Shown piece after piece: positions 1 through 9,632 of a DNA stretch of 64,000 nucleotides. A program made the translations under genes and the position numbers. The notes under the pieces were generated by a model that ran no database searches, was not told the DNA's origin, and was given only the letters and a program-made list of their open reading frames with translations. Numbering within the stretch: the stretch's first letter is position 1; every line of letters begins with the position of its first letter. Source of the DNA: Mycobacterium dioxanotrophicus (lineage in GTDB: Bacteria > Actinomycetota > Actinomycetes > Mycobacteriales > Mycobacteriaceae); NCBI RefSeq assembly GCF_002157835.1, contig NZ_CP020809.1, forward strand, positions 3,720,001 to 3,784,000. Reading direction: 5' to 3'.

Positions 1-153
1 CAGGGTCGCGCCGCGCTGGTCGACGAGGCGGCGGATCTCGGCTGCCCACTCGGCGTCGCCGACCACGCCGGAATAGCCGTCGGGTCCGGCCAGAATCTGG
101 TCCGCCATCCGGCCTGAAACATCCCCCGCGGTCGTGCCATTGAGCACCGTCAC
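1..153 (-). CDS. nadA: Quinolinate synthase NadA, N-terminal fragment
   Basis: The minus strand encodes the first 51 residues of a protein that runs off the left edge. The stretch [16 protein letters not shown] matches the N-terminus of mycobacterial NadA, the [4Fe-4S] enzyme that condenses iminoaspartate with dihydroxyacetone phosphate to quinolinate in de novo NAD synthesis. The GTG at 153 is chosen because a good AGGAGG Shine-Dalgarno lies just upstream. The gene diverges from nrtR, as in M. tuberculosis (Rv1594/Rv1593c), and the inverted repeat at 178-200 lies in the shared promoter region. The Fe-S cysteines and active site are outside the window, so the identification rests on the N-terminus and context. 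Confidence 0.85.
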   Translation of the reverse strand, partial: MTVLNGTTAGDVSGRMADQILAGPDGYSGVVGDAEWAAEIRRLVDQRGATL

Positions 154-177
154 GACGGCCTCCTCAATCCGAATCAG

Positions 178-200
178 GTTTTCGACTTATAATCGAAAAC
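178..200. promoter_or_regulatory. NrtR-type operator overlapping a leaderless nrtR promoter
   Basis: A perfect inverted repeat GTTTTCGA-N7-TCGAAAAC fills this interval. Its spacer contains a consensus TATAAT -10 box (188-193). The box ends seven bases before the nrtR ATG at 201, the geometry of a leaderless transcript starting at or next to the A of the ATG. A repressor bound here would cover the -10 box of nrtR and probably the divergent nadA promoter. NrtR is known to repress NAD-synthesis genes in mycobacteria; that this repeat is its site is inferred from position and symmetry. Confidence 0.75.
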
Positions 201-893
201 ATGCCATATACTAGCACCGAGCATGAAGTGCTCGCTGTCGTGTTCCAGGTTCGCGGCCTCGATTCCCGGCAACCCGCGCTTAACGTGCTGTTATGGCAGC
301 GTGCACGGGAACCCGAGCGCGGCAAGTGGTCCCTGCCCGGCGGCCGGCTGCGCGACGACGAAGATCTGATCGGTTCGGTCCGGCGGCAACTCGCCGAGAA
401 GGTGGATGTGCAACAACTCACCCACCTCGAACAACTCGCCGTCTTCTCCGTCCCCGACCGCGTCCCCGGCCCCCGCACCATCGCGTCGACATTCTTGGGG
501 CTGGTGCCCTCCCCCGCAACGCCCGAGTTGCCGCCTGATACCCGCTGGCATCCGGTCAACGACCTGCCCCCGATGGCCTTCGACCACGCGCCGATGGTCG
601 AACATGCGCGGACCCGGCTGGTCGCCAAGATGTCGTACACGAACATCGGATTCGCCTTGGCGCCAATGGAATTCGTTCTCTCGTCGTTGCGGGACGTCTA
701 CAGCGCGACCCTCGGCTACCAGGTCGACACGACCAACCTGCAGCGCGTGCTGGAACGCCGCAACGTCATCACCCGCACCGGCACCACCGCACGATCAGGC
801 CGAAGTGGAGGACGCCCGGCGGCGCTGTACCGCTTCACCGAATCGCGCTACCGGGTGACCGACGAATTCGCCGCGCTGCGTCCGCCCGGGTGA
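201..893 (+). CDS. nrtR: NrtR, Nudix-related transcriptional repressor of NAD biosynthesis
   Basis: This 230-residue protein has the NrtR layout: a Nudix-like sensor fold (about residues 5-145) followed by a winged-helix DNA-binding part (about 160-225). The Nudix box is degenerate: after PGGRLRDDEDLIGSVRRQL, the REx2EE catalytic core of true hydrolases is not intact. This suits a domain that senses an ADP-ribose-type ligand rather than hydrolysing it. It is the counterpart of Rv1593c. The ATG at 201 sits directly against the operator and -10 box, so the mRNA is probably leaderless and the gene autoregulated. It is divergent from nadA, its expected target. Confidence 0.88.
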   Translation: MPYTSTEHEVLAVVFQVRGLDSRQPALNVLLWQRAREPERGKWSLPGGRLRDDEDLIGSVRRQLAEKVDVQQLTHLEQLAVFSVPDRVPGPRTIASTFLGLVPSPATPELPPDTRWHPVNDLPPMAFDHAPMVEHARTRLVAKMSYTNIGFALAPMEFVLSSLRDVYSATLGYQVDTTNLQRVLERRNVITRTGTTARSGRSGGRPAALYRFTESRYRVTDEFAALRPPG

Positions 894-935
894 GTCGACT
901 GGATTCTTAGACCCTTCTTAAGTAAGAATGCCGGG

Positions 936-2267
936 ATGGACTTGGGCAGTGCCGCCAACGTAGCGGGCGCGGAATGGATCGGCCGCACACCGCACGAGGA
1001 ACTCGACCGCGGCGCGCGGCCCGAGTTGCCGGCCGACGATCCGTTCTATGCACCGCCCGCCGGGTTTCAGCACGCCGCGCCCGGGACCGTGCTGCGCAGC
1101 CGTGACGTGGAACTGTCCTTCCTGGGCGTGATCCCGCAGCGGCTCCACGCCACGCAGCTGCTCTACCGCTCGACGAGCCGCACCGGCGTCCCGGAGGCGG
1201 CGGTCACCACCGTGATCGTCCCCCCCGACGCGGCGCCGGACTGTCCGCTGGTGTCGTATCAATGCGCGATCGACGCGATCACCGGACGCTGTTTCCCCTC
1301 CTATGCACTGCGTCGCCACGCCAAGGCCACCGGATCGCTGGCCCAGCTGGAGCTGCTGCTGATCACCGCGGCGGTGGCCCAGGGCTGGGCGGTGTCGATC
1401 CCCGACCACGAAGGCGTCGAGGGGATGTGGGGCGCGCCGTACGAGCCCGGCTATCGCATCCTCGACGGGCTGCGGGCCGCGCTGGAATCCGAGCAACTCA
1501 ATTTCTCGCCCGAGGCGCCCATCGGCCTGTGGGGCTACTCCGGTGGCGGACTGGCCACCGGGTGGGCCGCCGAGATGTGTGAGTCCTACGCACCCGAGCT
1601 CAATGTCGTCGGCGCGGTCCTCGGCTCGCCCGTCGGCGATCTCGGGCACACCTTCCAGCGGCTCAACGGCACCATGTTTTCCGGACTGCCCGCGCTCGTG
1701 GTGGCCGCGCTCGCCGACATCTACCCCGGCCTCAACCGCGTCATCGCCGAACACGCCACCCGTGAAGGCCGCAAGCTGCTGGACCGGCTGCACCGGATGA
1801 CCACGGTGGAAGCCGTGCTGCGCCTCATCGGCACCGACATGGAAGATCTGGTGGACCTGCCGTTGGAACAGATCCTCGCCATGTCGGAAGTCAGCGAGGT
1901 GTTCGACGACATCAAGCTGGGAACCGCCGCTCCCCGGCCGCCGGTGCTCATCGTGCAGGCCGTCCACGACGAGATCATCTCGGTCGACGACATCGACGCG
2001 CTCGCCGACACGTACATCACCGGTGGCGCCGACGTCACCTATCACCGGGACATGTTCTGCGACCACCTGTTGCTGCATCCCATGTCGGCGCCCATGGCGC
2101 TGCGCTGGCTGGGCGACCGGTTCGCCGAACGCCCGCTCACCGCACACCTGGTGCGCACGAAATGGCCGACGCTGCTCAACCCCATGACCTACGTGGGGAT
2201 GGCCCGGCTCGCGGGCATCGGGTTCAAGATGGTCACCGGCCGCACGGTGCGGCACCGGCGGCTCTGA
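936..2267 (+). CDS. Secretory-lipase (LIP) family alpha/beta hydrolase, Rv1592c-like
   Basis: The 443-residue protein matches the Rv1592c family along its whole length. The nucleophile elbow GLWGYSGGG places the catalytic Ser near residue 202. Downstream, [14 protein letters not shown] and a late [11 protein letters not shown] segment carry plausible Asp and His members of the triad. The family acts on lipid or ester substrates; the substrate here is unknown. No clear signal peptide is seen at the N-terminus ([14 protein letters not shown]), although the family name suggests secretion. The gene follows nrtR with a 42-base gap and converges on the DUF2567 gene, whose stop lies only a few bases away. 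Confidence 0.8.
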   Translation: MDLGSAANVAGAEWIGRTPHEELDRGARPELPADDPFYAPPAGFQHAAPGTVLRSRDVELSFLGVIPQRLHATQLLYRSTSRTGVPEAAVTTVIVPPDAAPDCPLVSYQCAIDAITGRCFPSYALRRHAKATGSLAQLELLLITAAVAQGWAVSIPDHEGVEGMWGAPYEPGYRILDGLRAALESEQLNFSPEAPIGLWGYSGGGLATGWAAEMCESYAPELNVVGAVLGSPVGDLGHTFQRLNGTMFSGLPALVVAALADIYPGLNRVIAEHATREGRKLLDRLHRMTTVEAVLRLIGTDMEDLVDLPLEQILAMSEVSEVFDDIKLGTAAPRPPVLIVQAVHDEIISVDDIDALADTYITGGADVTYHRDMFCDHLLLHPMSAPMALRWLGDRFAERPLTAHLVRTKWPTLLNPMTYVGMARLAGIGFKMVTGRTVRHRRL

Positions 2268-2273
2268 GCCGGC

Positions 2274-3032
2274 TCAGACTCCAGGCTGGGCGACCGTGGC
2301 AGGCAACACCGGATACACCGGGGTTTCCTCGGGCGGCCAGGCACCCAGGTCGTCGCGCGCGGCGGAAACCGCCATCAACGCGTACACCAGGGCGGCGACG
2401 GCCGCCGGAAACAGGATCGTGGTGGCGATCTGCAGTGGCCCGTGCCCGAAGAACGCCGACGGGGCTTCGACGACATAGTGCACGCGATGTTCCGGACTGA
2501 TCGGGGCCCCGAGCAGGTCGACGGTTCCGTAACGCAGGTGCGCCAGCGCAACACCGACGCCTGCCGCTGCAGCCGCCGACACCCCGCACCCGACGACCAG
2601 CGCTCCCGCGAGCACCGGGCCACGGTGCGCACGCCACTGCCAGACCAGCACCGCGGCCACGATCGACGTGACCACCAGGAAGCCGACGAACATGAATGCG
2701 GACGTGAAGAAGTTGTCGGATTCGCTGCCGAGGTAGGCATGGATCCGCTCGCCGCTGCGCGTGAGCGCGACCACGCCGTGGATCGACGGCGCCAACCAGG
2801 CCCACAGTGCACCGACGACAGCGCCTAGCAACGCCATGGCGACCACGACGGTCACCGCGGCGCGTTGCCGTGAAAAACGGGGGCCCGCAACAACATCGGA
2901 GGCAGGGACGGGAGCAGGCGCGGGCGCCTCGTCCGGGGCGTTCGGCTCTTCGCCCGAGAGGCTCATCGGGGCGTTCGGCTCTTCGCCCGAGAGGCTCATC
3001 GGGGCGTTCGGCTCTTCGCCCGAGAGGCTCAT
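2274..3032 (-). CDS. DUF2567 membrane protein, Rv1591-like, with three-fold repeated N-terminus
   Basis: The 252-residue protein has a cytoplasmic, acidic, Ala/Pro-rich head followed by about four hydrophobic segments (starting [22 protein letters not shown], then [32 protein letters not shown] and a segment near the C-terminus). It resembles Rv1591/DUF2567, whose function is not known. The N-terminus is three exact copies of [11 protein letters not shown]. Each copy begins with an in-frame ATG (3032, 2999, 2966). The first is preferred because its ATG overlaps the bsaP stop as ATGA and follows a GGAGA ribosome site. It is last in the bioB-bsaP transcript, so a link to biotin synthesis or uptake is possible but unproven. 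Confidence 0.75.
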   Translation of the reverse strand: MSLSGEEPNAPMSLSGEEPNAPMSLSGEEPNAPDEAPAPAPVPASDVVAGPRFSRQRAAVTVVVAMALLGAVVGALWAWLAPSIHGVVALTRSGERIHAYLGSESDNFFTSAFMFVGFLVVTSIVAAVLVWQWRAHRGPVLAGALVVGCGVSAAAAAGVGVALAHLRYGTVDLLGAPISPEHRVHYVVEAPSAFFGHGPLQIATTILFPAAVAALVYALMAVSAARDDLGAWPPEETPVYPVLPATVAQPGV

Positions 3033-3033
3033 C
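2935..3033. repeat. 33-bp tandem repeat, three exact copies
   Basis: Units 2935-2967, 2968-3000 and 3001-3033 are identical on reading. They encode the three [11 protein letters not shown] copies at the start of the DUF2567 protein. Because 33 is divisible by three, copy-number change would alter protein length without shifting the frame. Confidence 0.95.
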
Positions 3034-3277
3034 GCTGAGTCTCCAGGTCCTTGGAGTCCACCACCCCATGCCGCGAACACTTCGCCCACCACCCGTCCGG
3101 GCGCACCTGGACGATCATCCGGCGGCCACACTCCGCGCAGAAGCGGGGCGGCTCGAGGCCGAGCTGAGCGGCGGTCGGGACCGCCGAGCCGGTCGCTGCG
3201 TTGACCTCGACGCCGGTATAGACGTTGTACACACCGGCGCTGACAGGCGCGGGCAGCGCCGGCATCTCGCTAATCAT
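3029..3277 (-). CDS. bsaP: Biotin synthase auxiliary protein BsaP (Rv1590-like)
   Basis: This is an 82-residue protein with conserved Cys47-x2-Cys50 (RFCAECGRR) and Cys67-x2-His70 (AKCSRHG), a suitable ligand set for a small Fe-S cluster. Its position directly behind bioB and its size match Rv1590. That protein has been described as an iron-sulfur auxiliary protein that mycobacterial BioB needs to convert dethiobiotin to biotin. The start could be TTG 3283, GTG 3280, ATG 3277 or ATG 3265; ATG 3277 is chosen, with no strong ribosome site to decide. The stop overlaps the DUF2567 start (ATGA), so the two are translationally coupled. Confidence 0.78.
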   Translation of the reverse strand: MISEMPALPAPVSAGVYNVYTGVEVNAATGSAVPTAAQLGLEPPRFCAECGRRMIVQVRPDGWWAKCSRHGVVDSKDLETQR

Positions 3278-3288
3278 CACCAACAGTT

Positions 3289-4389
<1,101 letters not shown>

Positions 4390-4404
4390 GGTTAGGGTAG
4401 CGGC

Positions 4405-5010
4405 GTGCAACTCCACAAACCCGACGTGGTGGATGCGGCGACGGCCATCCTCGACAGCTACGGCATCGCGGACCTGACCATGCGGCGACTGGCCCGTGAG
4501 CTCAACGTCAGCCCGGGCGCGCTGTACTGGCATTTCGCCAACAAACAGGAGCTGCTGGGCGCCGTGGCGGACCGCATTCTGCAGCCGACGGGCACCGATG
4601 CGGGTGGATTCGGATGGCGCGAGAAAATCCACGGGATCTGCGCTGCCCTGCGCGACGCCCTGCTGTCGCACACCGACGGCGCCGAGCTGGTGTCGTCGAG
4701 CTTCGCGACCGGCCAATCGGCTCGCGCCGCCGCCATCGTCACCCAACTGGCGGACGCGGCCCGCGACGCCGGAGTGGCCGCCCAGGACGCCGAAACCGCG
4801 GCCCGCACGGTCATGTACTACGTCCTCGGATTCACCGTCGACGAACAGTCGCGGTTGCAATGGGACGCCGCGGGCGCACTCAGTGACGAACAGTCGGTGC
4901 TGATGGCCGACACCGGCCGCGAGTTCGGTTTCGGTTTGCAGCTGCTCGTCGACGGCCTCGCCGTACACGGCGGTGCCGACCTCGGCGCGCTGCGGGCCAA
5001 AGCCGAATAG
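4405..5010 (+). CDS. bioQ: BioQ, TetR-family repressor of biotin genes
   Basis: The protein has 201 residues with an N-terminal TetR helix-turn-helix (about 9-55: LTMRRLARELNVSPGALYWHFANKQEL) and a helical regulatory domain. Its divergent position to bioB and the palindrome in front of it identify it as BioQ, which represses biotin synthesis genes in M. smegmatis and Corynebacterium. The GTG at 4405 is probably the first base of the transcript: a TAGGGT -10 box ends six bases upstream and no Shine-Dalgarno is seen. The operator overlaps its own promoter, so autoregulation is expected. Confidence 0.85.
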   Translation: MQLHKPDVVDAATAILDSYGIADLTMRRLARELNVSPGALYWHFANKQELLGAVADRILQPTGTDAGGFGWREKIHGICAALRDALLSHTDGAELVSSSFATGQSARAAAIVTQLADAARDAGVAAQDAETAARTVMYYVLGFTVDEQSRLQWDAAGALSDEQSVLMADTGREFGFGLQLLVDGLAVHGGADLGALRAKAE

Positions 5011-5048
5011 CGCAGGGCGTCAATCGAACTCGGTCGAACGGGCCGCCG

Positions 5049-5804
5049 TCACTGCATACCGTTGGACACCACGGTGTCCAACGCGGCCAACGCCGTCGGC
5101 TCACCGGTGGCGTCGACCGAGCCGCCCCTGGTCCAGCTCCACAACGCCAGGTCGGCGACCGGCGCACGAACCGTGGCCGTAGCCGCGGCGCCCGGCCGCG
5201 CGCGCACCGCACGCGGCCAGTCGCCTGCCGCACCCACCTCGACGAGCCAGCGCTGAGCGGTGTCGGTGCCGACGAATTCGACGACGGCGTGCGGTTGATA
5301 CGTCGTACCTTCCGGCTGCCATCCCCACATCACGTCGACGGCATGATCGACGGCGCCCGCAGCCACGTCGGCACCGATCGCACCGACCGGCAGCCCCGCC
5401 GTCAATTCCGCATCCACGCGGTGCAGTGTCGCCTCGTAGGTCTGCATCCGCCGGGTGAACCCGACGGTCTGGTCGGGTGCGAACCACGACCAGCGTGGCT
5501 CGCCGTCTTCGAGCCGGTCCAGTTGCCCGAGCAGCGCCGACGTGGCCTGCGCCCGTAGCGCCAGCACATCCCCGAGCGTTTCAGGACGAGCGGGTTTCGC
5601 CTGCTCGACGGCCGCGAGGTCGGTGTCGGTACGGACATTCCTTTCCAGCACGCCGGCCCAGAAGAAATGCACCTGGGTCAGGTGCCACAACAGGTCTGCG
5701 GCGCTCCAGTCCGGACAGGTGGGGCACCGGCTCTCCGGTGCGACGCCGGCCAGCACGTCGGCGAATCGTTCGGCCTCGGCGCGGATGATCGCAATCCGGT
5801 CCAC
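5049..5804 (-). CDS. Maleylpyruvate isomerase/DinB-fold family protein (mycothiol-dependent type)
   Basis: The 251-residue protein begins with the DinB-like helical bundle (about residues 1-150; CPDWSAADLLWHLTQVHFFW, with further metal-ligand candidates in TYEATLHRVDAEL) followed by a C-terminal domain typical of the actinobacterial TIGR03083-type family. Members include mycothiol-dependent maleylpyruvate isomerase, but most are uncharacterised. The HxxH-type pair and a later His suggest a metal site, usually zinc. It is the last gene of the bioF-bioD-2H group on this strand, 12 bases from its neighbour, and converges on bioQ. A role in biotin metabolism is not implied by the fold. Confidence 0.65.
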   Translation of the reverse strand: MDRIAIIRAEAERFADVLAGVAPESRCPTCPDWSAADLLWHLTQVHFFWAGVLERNVRTDTDLAAVEQAKPARPETLGDVLALRAQATSALLGQLDRLEDGEPRWSWFAPDQTVGFTRRMQTYEATLHRVDAELTAGLPVGAIGADVAAGAVDHAVDVMWGWQPEGTTYQPHAVVEFVGTDTAQRWLVEVGAAGDWPRAVRARPGAAATATVRAPVADLALWSWTRGGSVDATGEPTALAALDTVVSNGMQ

Positions 5805-5816
5805 CCCGTCAGCATG

Positions 5817-6326
5817 TCAGCCGATCAGGCGTTCTGTCCTGCGGTCGCCGTCCCATCTGCGGAGGCCTGTGATCTTGCCGGTGATCTCGGCGGGCCGACC
5901 CGCGATCCGCAGCGCGGCGGACAACTTCGCCGGGGAGATCCTGCGGGCCAGCGTGACGTGCGGAGTCCAGTGGCCCGGCTCGGTATGCGGCATCGGGCCG
6001 GGGGCCATGAGCGGCACGCACGATCGGTAGACGTGCGCATGCACATCGAGGATCTCCGGCGATGGCAGCAACAACCGCCCCAGCACCCCGGCGGTGCGCC
6101 CGAAGATCAGCGTGGCGCCTAACCGGCACGGCAGCGGAAACCGGTCGATGACCGGCAGCAGCACCGTTTCGACCGCCGCGTCGATGTGCTGGGCGACCGC
6201 CAGGGTGGTGTGTGGTCGGCTCGCAGGCGCCTGACTGGGGATGTCCGCCTCGCGCAGTCCGTCCCAGATACCGCGGATCGCCGCCTCGGTATCGGCGTCG
6301 AAGACGAATTCGACGGAATGCACCAC
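5817..6326 (-). CDS. 2H-phosphoesterase / 2'-5' RNA ligase-like protein, Rv1571-like
   Basis: The 169-residue protein carries both signature motifs of the 2H phosphoesterase superfamily: PHTTLAV (about residue 39) and PHVTLAR (about residue 124). These histidine-x-threonine pairs supply the general acid and base for 2',3'- or 2',5'-linked phosphate chemistry. The biological substrate in mycobacteria is unknown. Rv1571 occupies the same place after bioD in M. tuberculosis. A GTG-GTG pair offers starts at 6326 and 6323. It lies 33 bases behind bioD and is probably cotranscribed. Confidence 0.75.
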   Translation of the reverse strand: MVHSVEFVFDADTEAAIRGIWDGLREADIPSQAPASRPHTTLAVAQHIDAAVETVLLPVIDRFPLPCRLGATLIFGRTAGVLGRLLLPSPEILDVHAHVYRSCVPLMAPGPMPHTEPGHWTPHVTLARRISPAKLSAALRIAGRPAEITGKITGLRRWDGDRRTERLIG

Positions 6327-6359
6327 GTCAATTGCTCTTCGCGCAAGCGCTCATCGATA

Positions 6360-7034
6360 TCACAGCTCCTCGATCCACCCTCGGTCGAAAGCATCGGCGC
6401 TGATCGCCTCGAACTCCTGCGGACTTGCCGCGCCGGCGCCGGCGGGCAGCACCGCGCGCAGTGGGGCCAGTCGGGCCAGCTCCTTCAGATTGCCTTCCTC
6501 GGCAGGCCCCGGTTGCGCGGGCCACGCCCCGATGACCAACCCGGCACATGAAATGCCTTGTCCGGCAAGTGATTCCAGTGTCAGCTCGGTGTGGTTGAGA
6601 GTGCCCAGGCCGGCCGACACCACCACGAGCACCGGAGCCGAGACGTCGGCCGCGAGATCACGCAGCGTCACTCCATCGGCGCCGATACGCACCAGCAGCC
6701 CACCCGCCCCTTCGACCAAGGTCAACCGCCCGGGCCCGTCGGCCGATCGCACTGCGCTGACCAACTCGGTGCGGGTCGGCAGGGCCAGTCCGGCCCGCTG
6801 CGCCGCCGCCTCGGGCGCCAGGGGCTCGGGATATCGCCAGCCGCCGTGCAGCGCGGTCACACCGGCGAGTCGGCGCACCTCGCCGAGGTCATCGTCGCCG
6901 TCCGCGTCGCCGGTCTGCACCGGTTTGCACACCGCCACGTCGCGGCGGGCCAGCCGGGCCGCACATGCCAGCGCCGCGGTGGACACCGTTTTGCCGACGC
7001 CGGTGTCAGTGCCGGTGACGATGAGCAGCGTCAT
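6360..7034 (-). CDS. bioD: Dethiobiotin synthetase BioD
   Basis: This 224-residue protein is the ATP-dependent carboxylase that closes the ureido ring of dethiobiotin from 7,8-diaminononanoate. The N-terminal P-loop-like [10 protein letters not shown] (about residues 7-16) and the VEGAGGLLV segment (about 106-114) are diagnostic. Length is normal for the family. Its ATG overlaps the bioF stop by four bases (ATGA), so translation is coupled to bioF. Expression should follow the BioQ-controlled promoter ahead of bioF. Confidence 0.95.
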   Translation of the reverse strand: MTLLIVTGTDTGVGKTVSTAALACAARLARRDVAVCKPVQTGDADGDDDLGEVRRLAGVTALHGGWRYPEPLAPEAAAQRAGLALPTRTELVSAVRSADGPGRLTLVEGAGGLLVRIGADGVTLRDLAADVSAPVLVVVSAGLGTLNHTELTLESLAGQGISCAGLVIGAWPAQPGPAEEGNLKELARLAPLRAVLPAGAGAASPQEFEAISADAFDRGWIEEL

Positions 7035-8179
7035 GCGCGGGCGACCGCGAGGACCTCGGTGAGCACCCGGCGCGCCAGGTCCATTTCATCGTCGGTCAGC
7101 GACGCGCGTGCGGTCAGCCGCAGTCGCGACGTCCCGACCGGTACGGTCGGCGGCCGGAAGCAACCCACCCGCACACCGCGCTGCAGGCAGGCCGTCGCAG
7201 CGGCGAACGCAACGTCGGGCTCACCGAGAATCACCGACACCACCGCTGAGTCGGGCTCGGTCGTCACACCTGAGATCCGTGCCAACTCGGCTGCGTGGGT
7301 CAGCACCGCCCGGGCCCGCTGCGGCTCGGCGATCAGCACGCGCAGAGCCGCCAGCGCGGCACCGACAGCGGCAGGCGCCAGCCCGGTGTCGAAGATGAAC
7401 GGCCGGGCCGCGTCGATCAGGTGGGCCCGTACCGCCGCGGGACCGAGGACCACGCCGCCCTGGCTTCCCAACGCCTTCGACAGCGTCGTGGTCATGACGA
7501 CGTCCGGCGCCCCGGTCAGGCCGACCTCGTGCAGCAGGCCTTGTCCGCCGGTGCCGCGGACCCCGAGACCGTGCGCCTCGTCCACGATGAGCAGCGCTCC
7601 GTGGCGGCGACAGACCGCGTGCAGTTCGCGTAGCGGGGCCAGCACGCCGTCGGCGCTGAACACCGACTCGGTCACCACGACCGCGCGTCCCTCGGTCCGT
7701 GCACCGAGCGCCGCGTCGACGGCGGCGACGTCGCGATGCGGTGACACCACCACCCGGGCGCGGGATAGCCGGCACGCATCGACCAGCGATGCGTGCGTCA
7801 ACGCGTCGGAGACCACCAGCGAGCCGGCGCCGGACAGGGCCACGACCGCGCCGAGGTTGGCGGTGTAGCCGGACGAGAAGACCAGGGCGGACTCGGCGCC
7901 GACGAACGTGGCGAGCTCGTGTTCGAACTCCTCGTGCAGCTCGGTGTTGCCGGTGACCAGGCGCGATCCCCCGGCGCCTGCGCCCCAGGTGCGCAGTGCC
8001 TCGACGCCACCGTCGAGCACCTCAGGGTGCTGGGACAGGCCCAGGTAGTCGTTGGAGGCGAGATCGAGCTCGGCTCCGACCGGCGGGCGGGCCCGCAGTT
8101 CGCGGCGCAAACCTGCCGTGCGGCGCTGCTGTTCGACGTCGGCCAGCCAGGACAGCGGTGATAGATCGGTGCGCGTCAC
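7031..8179 (-). CDS. bioF: 8-amino-7-oxononanoate synthase BioF
   Basis: A PLP-dependent alpha-oxoamine synthase of 382 residues that condenses pimeloyl thioester with alanine at the start of biotin ring assembly. [11 protein letters not shown] at the N-terminus, [10 protein letters not shown] in the middle and [11 protein letters not shown] with the PLP-binding lysine are all present. GTG 8179 is chosen: AAGGAG lies at good distance and the residues upstream of it do not belong to the family. The BioQ operator (8233-8245) lies about 55 bases upstream, inside the end of bioA. bioF-bioD can therefore be transcribed separately from bioA. Confidence 0.95.
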   Translation of the reverse strand: MTRTDLSPLSWLADVEQQRRTAGLRRELRARPPVGAELDLASNDYLGLSQHPEVLDGGVEALRTWGAGAGGSRLVTGNTELHEEFEHELATFVGAESALVFSSGYTANLGAVVALSGAGSLVVSDALTHASLVDACRLSRARVVVSPHRDVAAVDAALGARTEGRAVVVTESVFSADGVLAPLRELHAVCRRHGALLIVDEAHGLGVRGTGGQGLLHEVGLTGAPDVVMTTTLSKALGSQGGVVLGPAAVRAHLIDAARPFIFDTGLAPAAVGAALAALRVLIAEPQRARAVLTHAAELARISGVTTEPDSAVVSVILGEPDVAFAAATACLQRGVRVGCFRPPTVPVGTSRLRLTARASLTDDEMDLARRVLTEVLAVARA

Positions 8180-8195
8180 CTGATGCTCCTTGGGT

Positions 8196-8239
8196 GGTGC
8201 CGACAATTGAACACGTCGGCGGTGCCGACAATTGAACAC
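8196..8239. repeat. 19-bp direct repeat spaced 25 bp in the bioF leader
   Basis: GGTGCCGACAATTGAACAC occurs at 8196-8214 and again at 8221-8239. The second copy runs into the BioQ palindrome; the first keeps only the TTGAAC half-site. It looks like a small tandem duplication of the operator's downstream flank in the bioF 5' leader. Confidence 0.85.
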
Positions 8240-8245
8240 CGTTCA
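8233..8245. promoter_or_regulatory. BioQ operator ahead of bioF, embedding the bioA stop codon
   Basis: TGAACACCGTTCA is identical to the site before bioB and sits in the same 20-base string (8232-8251). On the minus strand the first three bases of the palindrome, TGA, are also the bioA stop codon. The bases just before it, TAACCT (8250-8245), are a plausible -10 box for bioF. Repressor binding would therefore silence bioF-bioD without blocking the bioA promoter. Confidence 0.85.
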
Positions 8246-9541
8246 GGTTAGTGCACGCGCCACCCCGACCATCGCCGCGGTGATCTGTTCGACCTCGTCG
8301 GGACTGCAGATGTACGGCGGCATCGCGTAGACCAGGTTGCGGAACGGGCGCAGCCAGACCCGGTGCCGCAGCGCTGCCGCGGTGGCCACGCGCATGTCGA
8401 CCGGGTTTTTCATCTCGACCACGCCGATCGCTCCGAGCACCCGGACATCGGCCACACCGTCGAGGTCGCGAGCTGGGGCCAGGCCCTTCTGCAGCCCCGC
8501 TTCGATCGTGCGCACCTGGTCGCGCCAGTCGCTGTCGATCAACAACTCGACCGCGGCCACACCCACCGCGCAGGCCAGGGCGTTGGCCATAAACGTGGGG
8601 CCGTGCATGAGCGCGCCCGGCTCACCCGAGCTGATGGTCTGGGCGATCCGGGCGGTACACAGGGTGGCGGCCAGGGTGATATAGCCGCCGGTGAGTGCCT
8701 TGCCGACGCACATGATGTCGGGGCTGACGCCGGCGTGGTCGGCGGCGAACAGCTCGCCGGTGCGGCCGAAGCCGGTGGCGATCTCGTCGAAGATCAGCAA
8801 CACGTCGTGGCGGTCGCACGCCGCCCGCAGGTCCGACAGGTAGCGCGGGTCGTGGAAGCGCATGCCGCCCGCCCCCTGCACGACCGGTTCGACGATCACG
8901 GCCGCGAGCTCGTCGGCGTGGTCGGCCAGCTGCTGTTCGAACGCCGCGCTGTAGGCCGGGTCGTATTCGCCGGGGACCTGGGGCGCGAATTCCTGGGCGA
9001 CGAGCACATCGGTCCAGATCGAATGCATGCCGCCGTCGGGATCGCACACGCTCATCGGGGTGAAGGTGTCGCCGTGGTAGCCACCCCGCCACGTCATCAG
9101 GCGGTGCTTACCGACCCGCCCGAGGCTGCGCCAGTACTGCAGGGCCATCTTCACGGCCACCTCGACCGAAACCGAACCCGAGTCGCTGAAGAAGACCGTG
9201 TCGAGTCCGGCGGGGGTCAGCTCGACCAAAAGTTGCGCCAAACGCGCAGCAGGCTCGTGGGTGAGGCCGCCGAACATGACGTGGTTCATCGTCGCCATCT
9301 GCCGGGTGATGGCCTGGTCCAGGGCCGGGTGCCCGTGGCCGTGCACTGCCGTCCACCAGGAGGCCATCGCGTCGAGCACCTCGACGGACTCGCCGTCGAG
9401 GGGGTCGATCACGGTCAGCCAGGCACCCTTGGCGCCGACGGCCACCACCGGTGCCAACGCCTCGGCCCCGATGGTGCTGTACGGGTGCCAGACGTGTGCC
9501 GTGTCGATGGCACTGATCTGGGCCGGTGTCAGCTCAGCCAC
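8243..9541 (-). CDS. bioA: Adenosylmethionine-8-amino-7-oxononanoate aminotransferase BioA
   Basis: This class-III PLP aminotransferase of 432 residues makes 7,8-diaminononanoate using SAM as amino donor. Family signatures are WHPYSTIG near the start, [25 protein letters not shown], the [12 protein letters not shown] segment and VGKALTGG with the PLP lysine. The frame stays open further upstream, but GTG 9541 ([10 protein letters not shown]) fits the M. tuberculosis start. A TAGGCT -10 candidate ends eight bases before it, which suggests a nearly leaderless mRNA. No BioQ-like palindrome is seen in the bioA/acyltransferase intergenic region, so bioA may escape BioQ control. It diverges from the acyltransferase gene. 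Confidence 0.95.
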   Translation of the reverse strand: MAELTPAQISAIDTAHVWHPYSTIGAEALAPVVAVGAKGAWLTVIDPLDGESVEVLDAMASWWTAVHGHGHPALDQAITRQMATMNHVMFGGLTHEPAARLAQLLVELTPAGLDTVFFSDSGSVSVEVAVKMALQYWRSLGRVGKHRLMTWRGGYHGDTFTPMSVCDPDGGMHSIWTDVLVAQEFAPQVPGEYDPAYSAAFEQQLADHADELAAVIVEPVVQGAGGMRFHDPRYLSDLRAACDRHDVLLIFDEIATGFGRTGELFAADHAGVSPDIMCVGKALTGGYITLAATLCTARIAQTISSGEPGALMHGPTFMANALACAVGVAAVELLIDSDWRDQVRTIEAGLQKGLAPARDLDGVADVRVLGAIGVVEMKNPVDMRVATAAALRHRVWLRPFRNLVYAMPPYICSPDEVEQITAAMVGVARALT

Positions 9542-9632
9542 AGACCGGCAGCCTAGCCCTTTGCTCACTTGCCGCGCCGTAGGCATACGAAATGTGAGCA
9601 CCACAGGGTTTTTAGGTAAATTGACCTCGATC

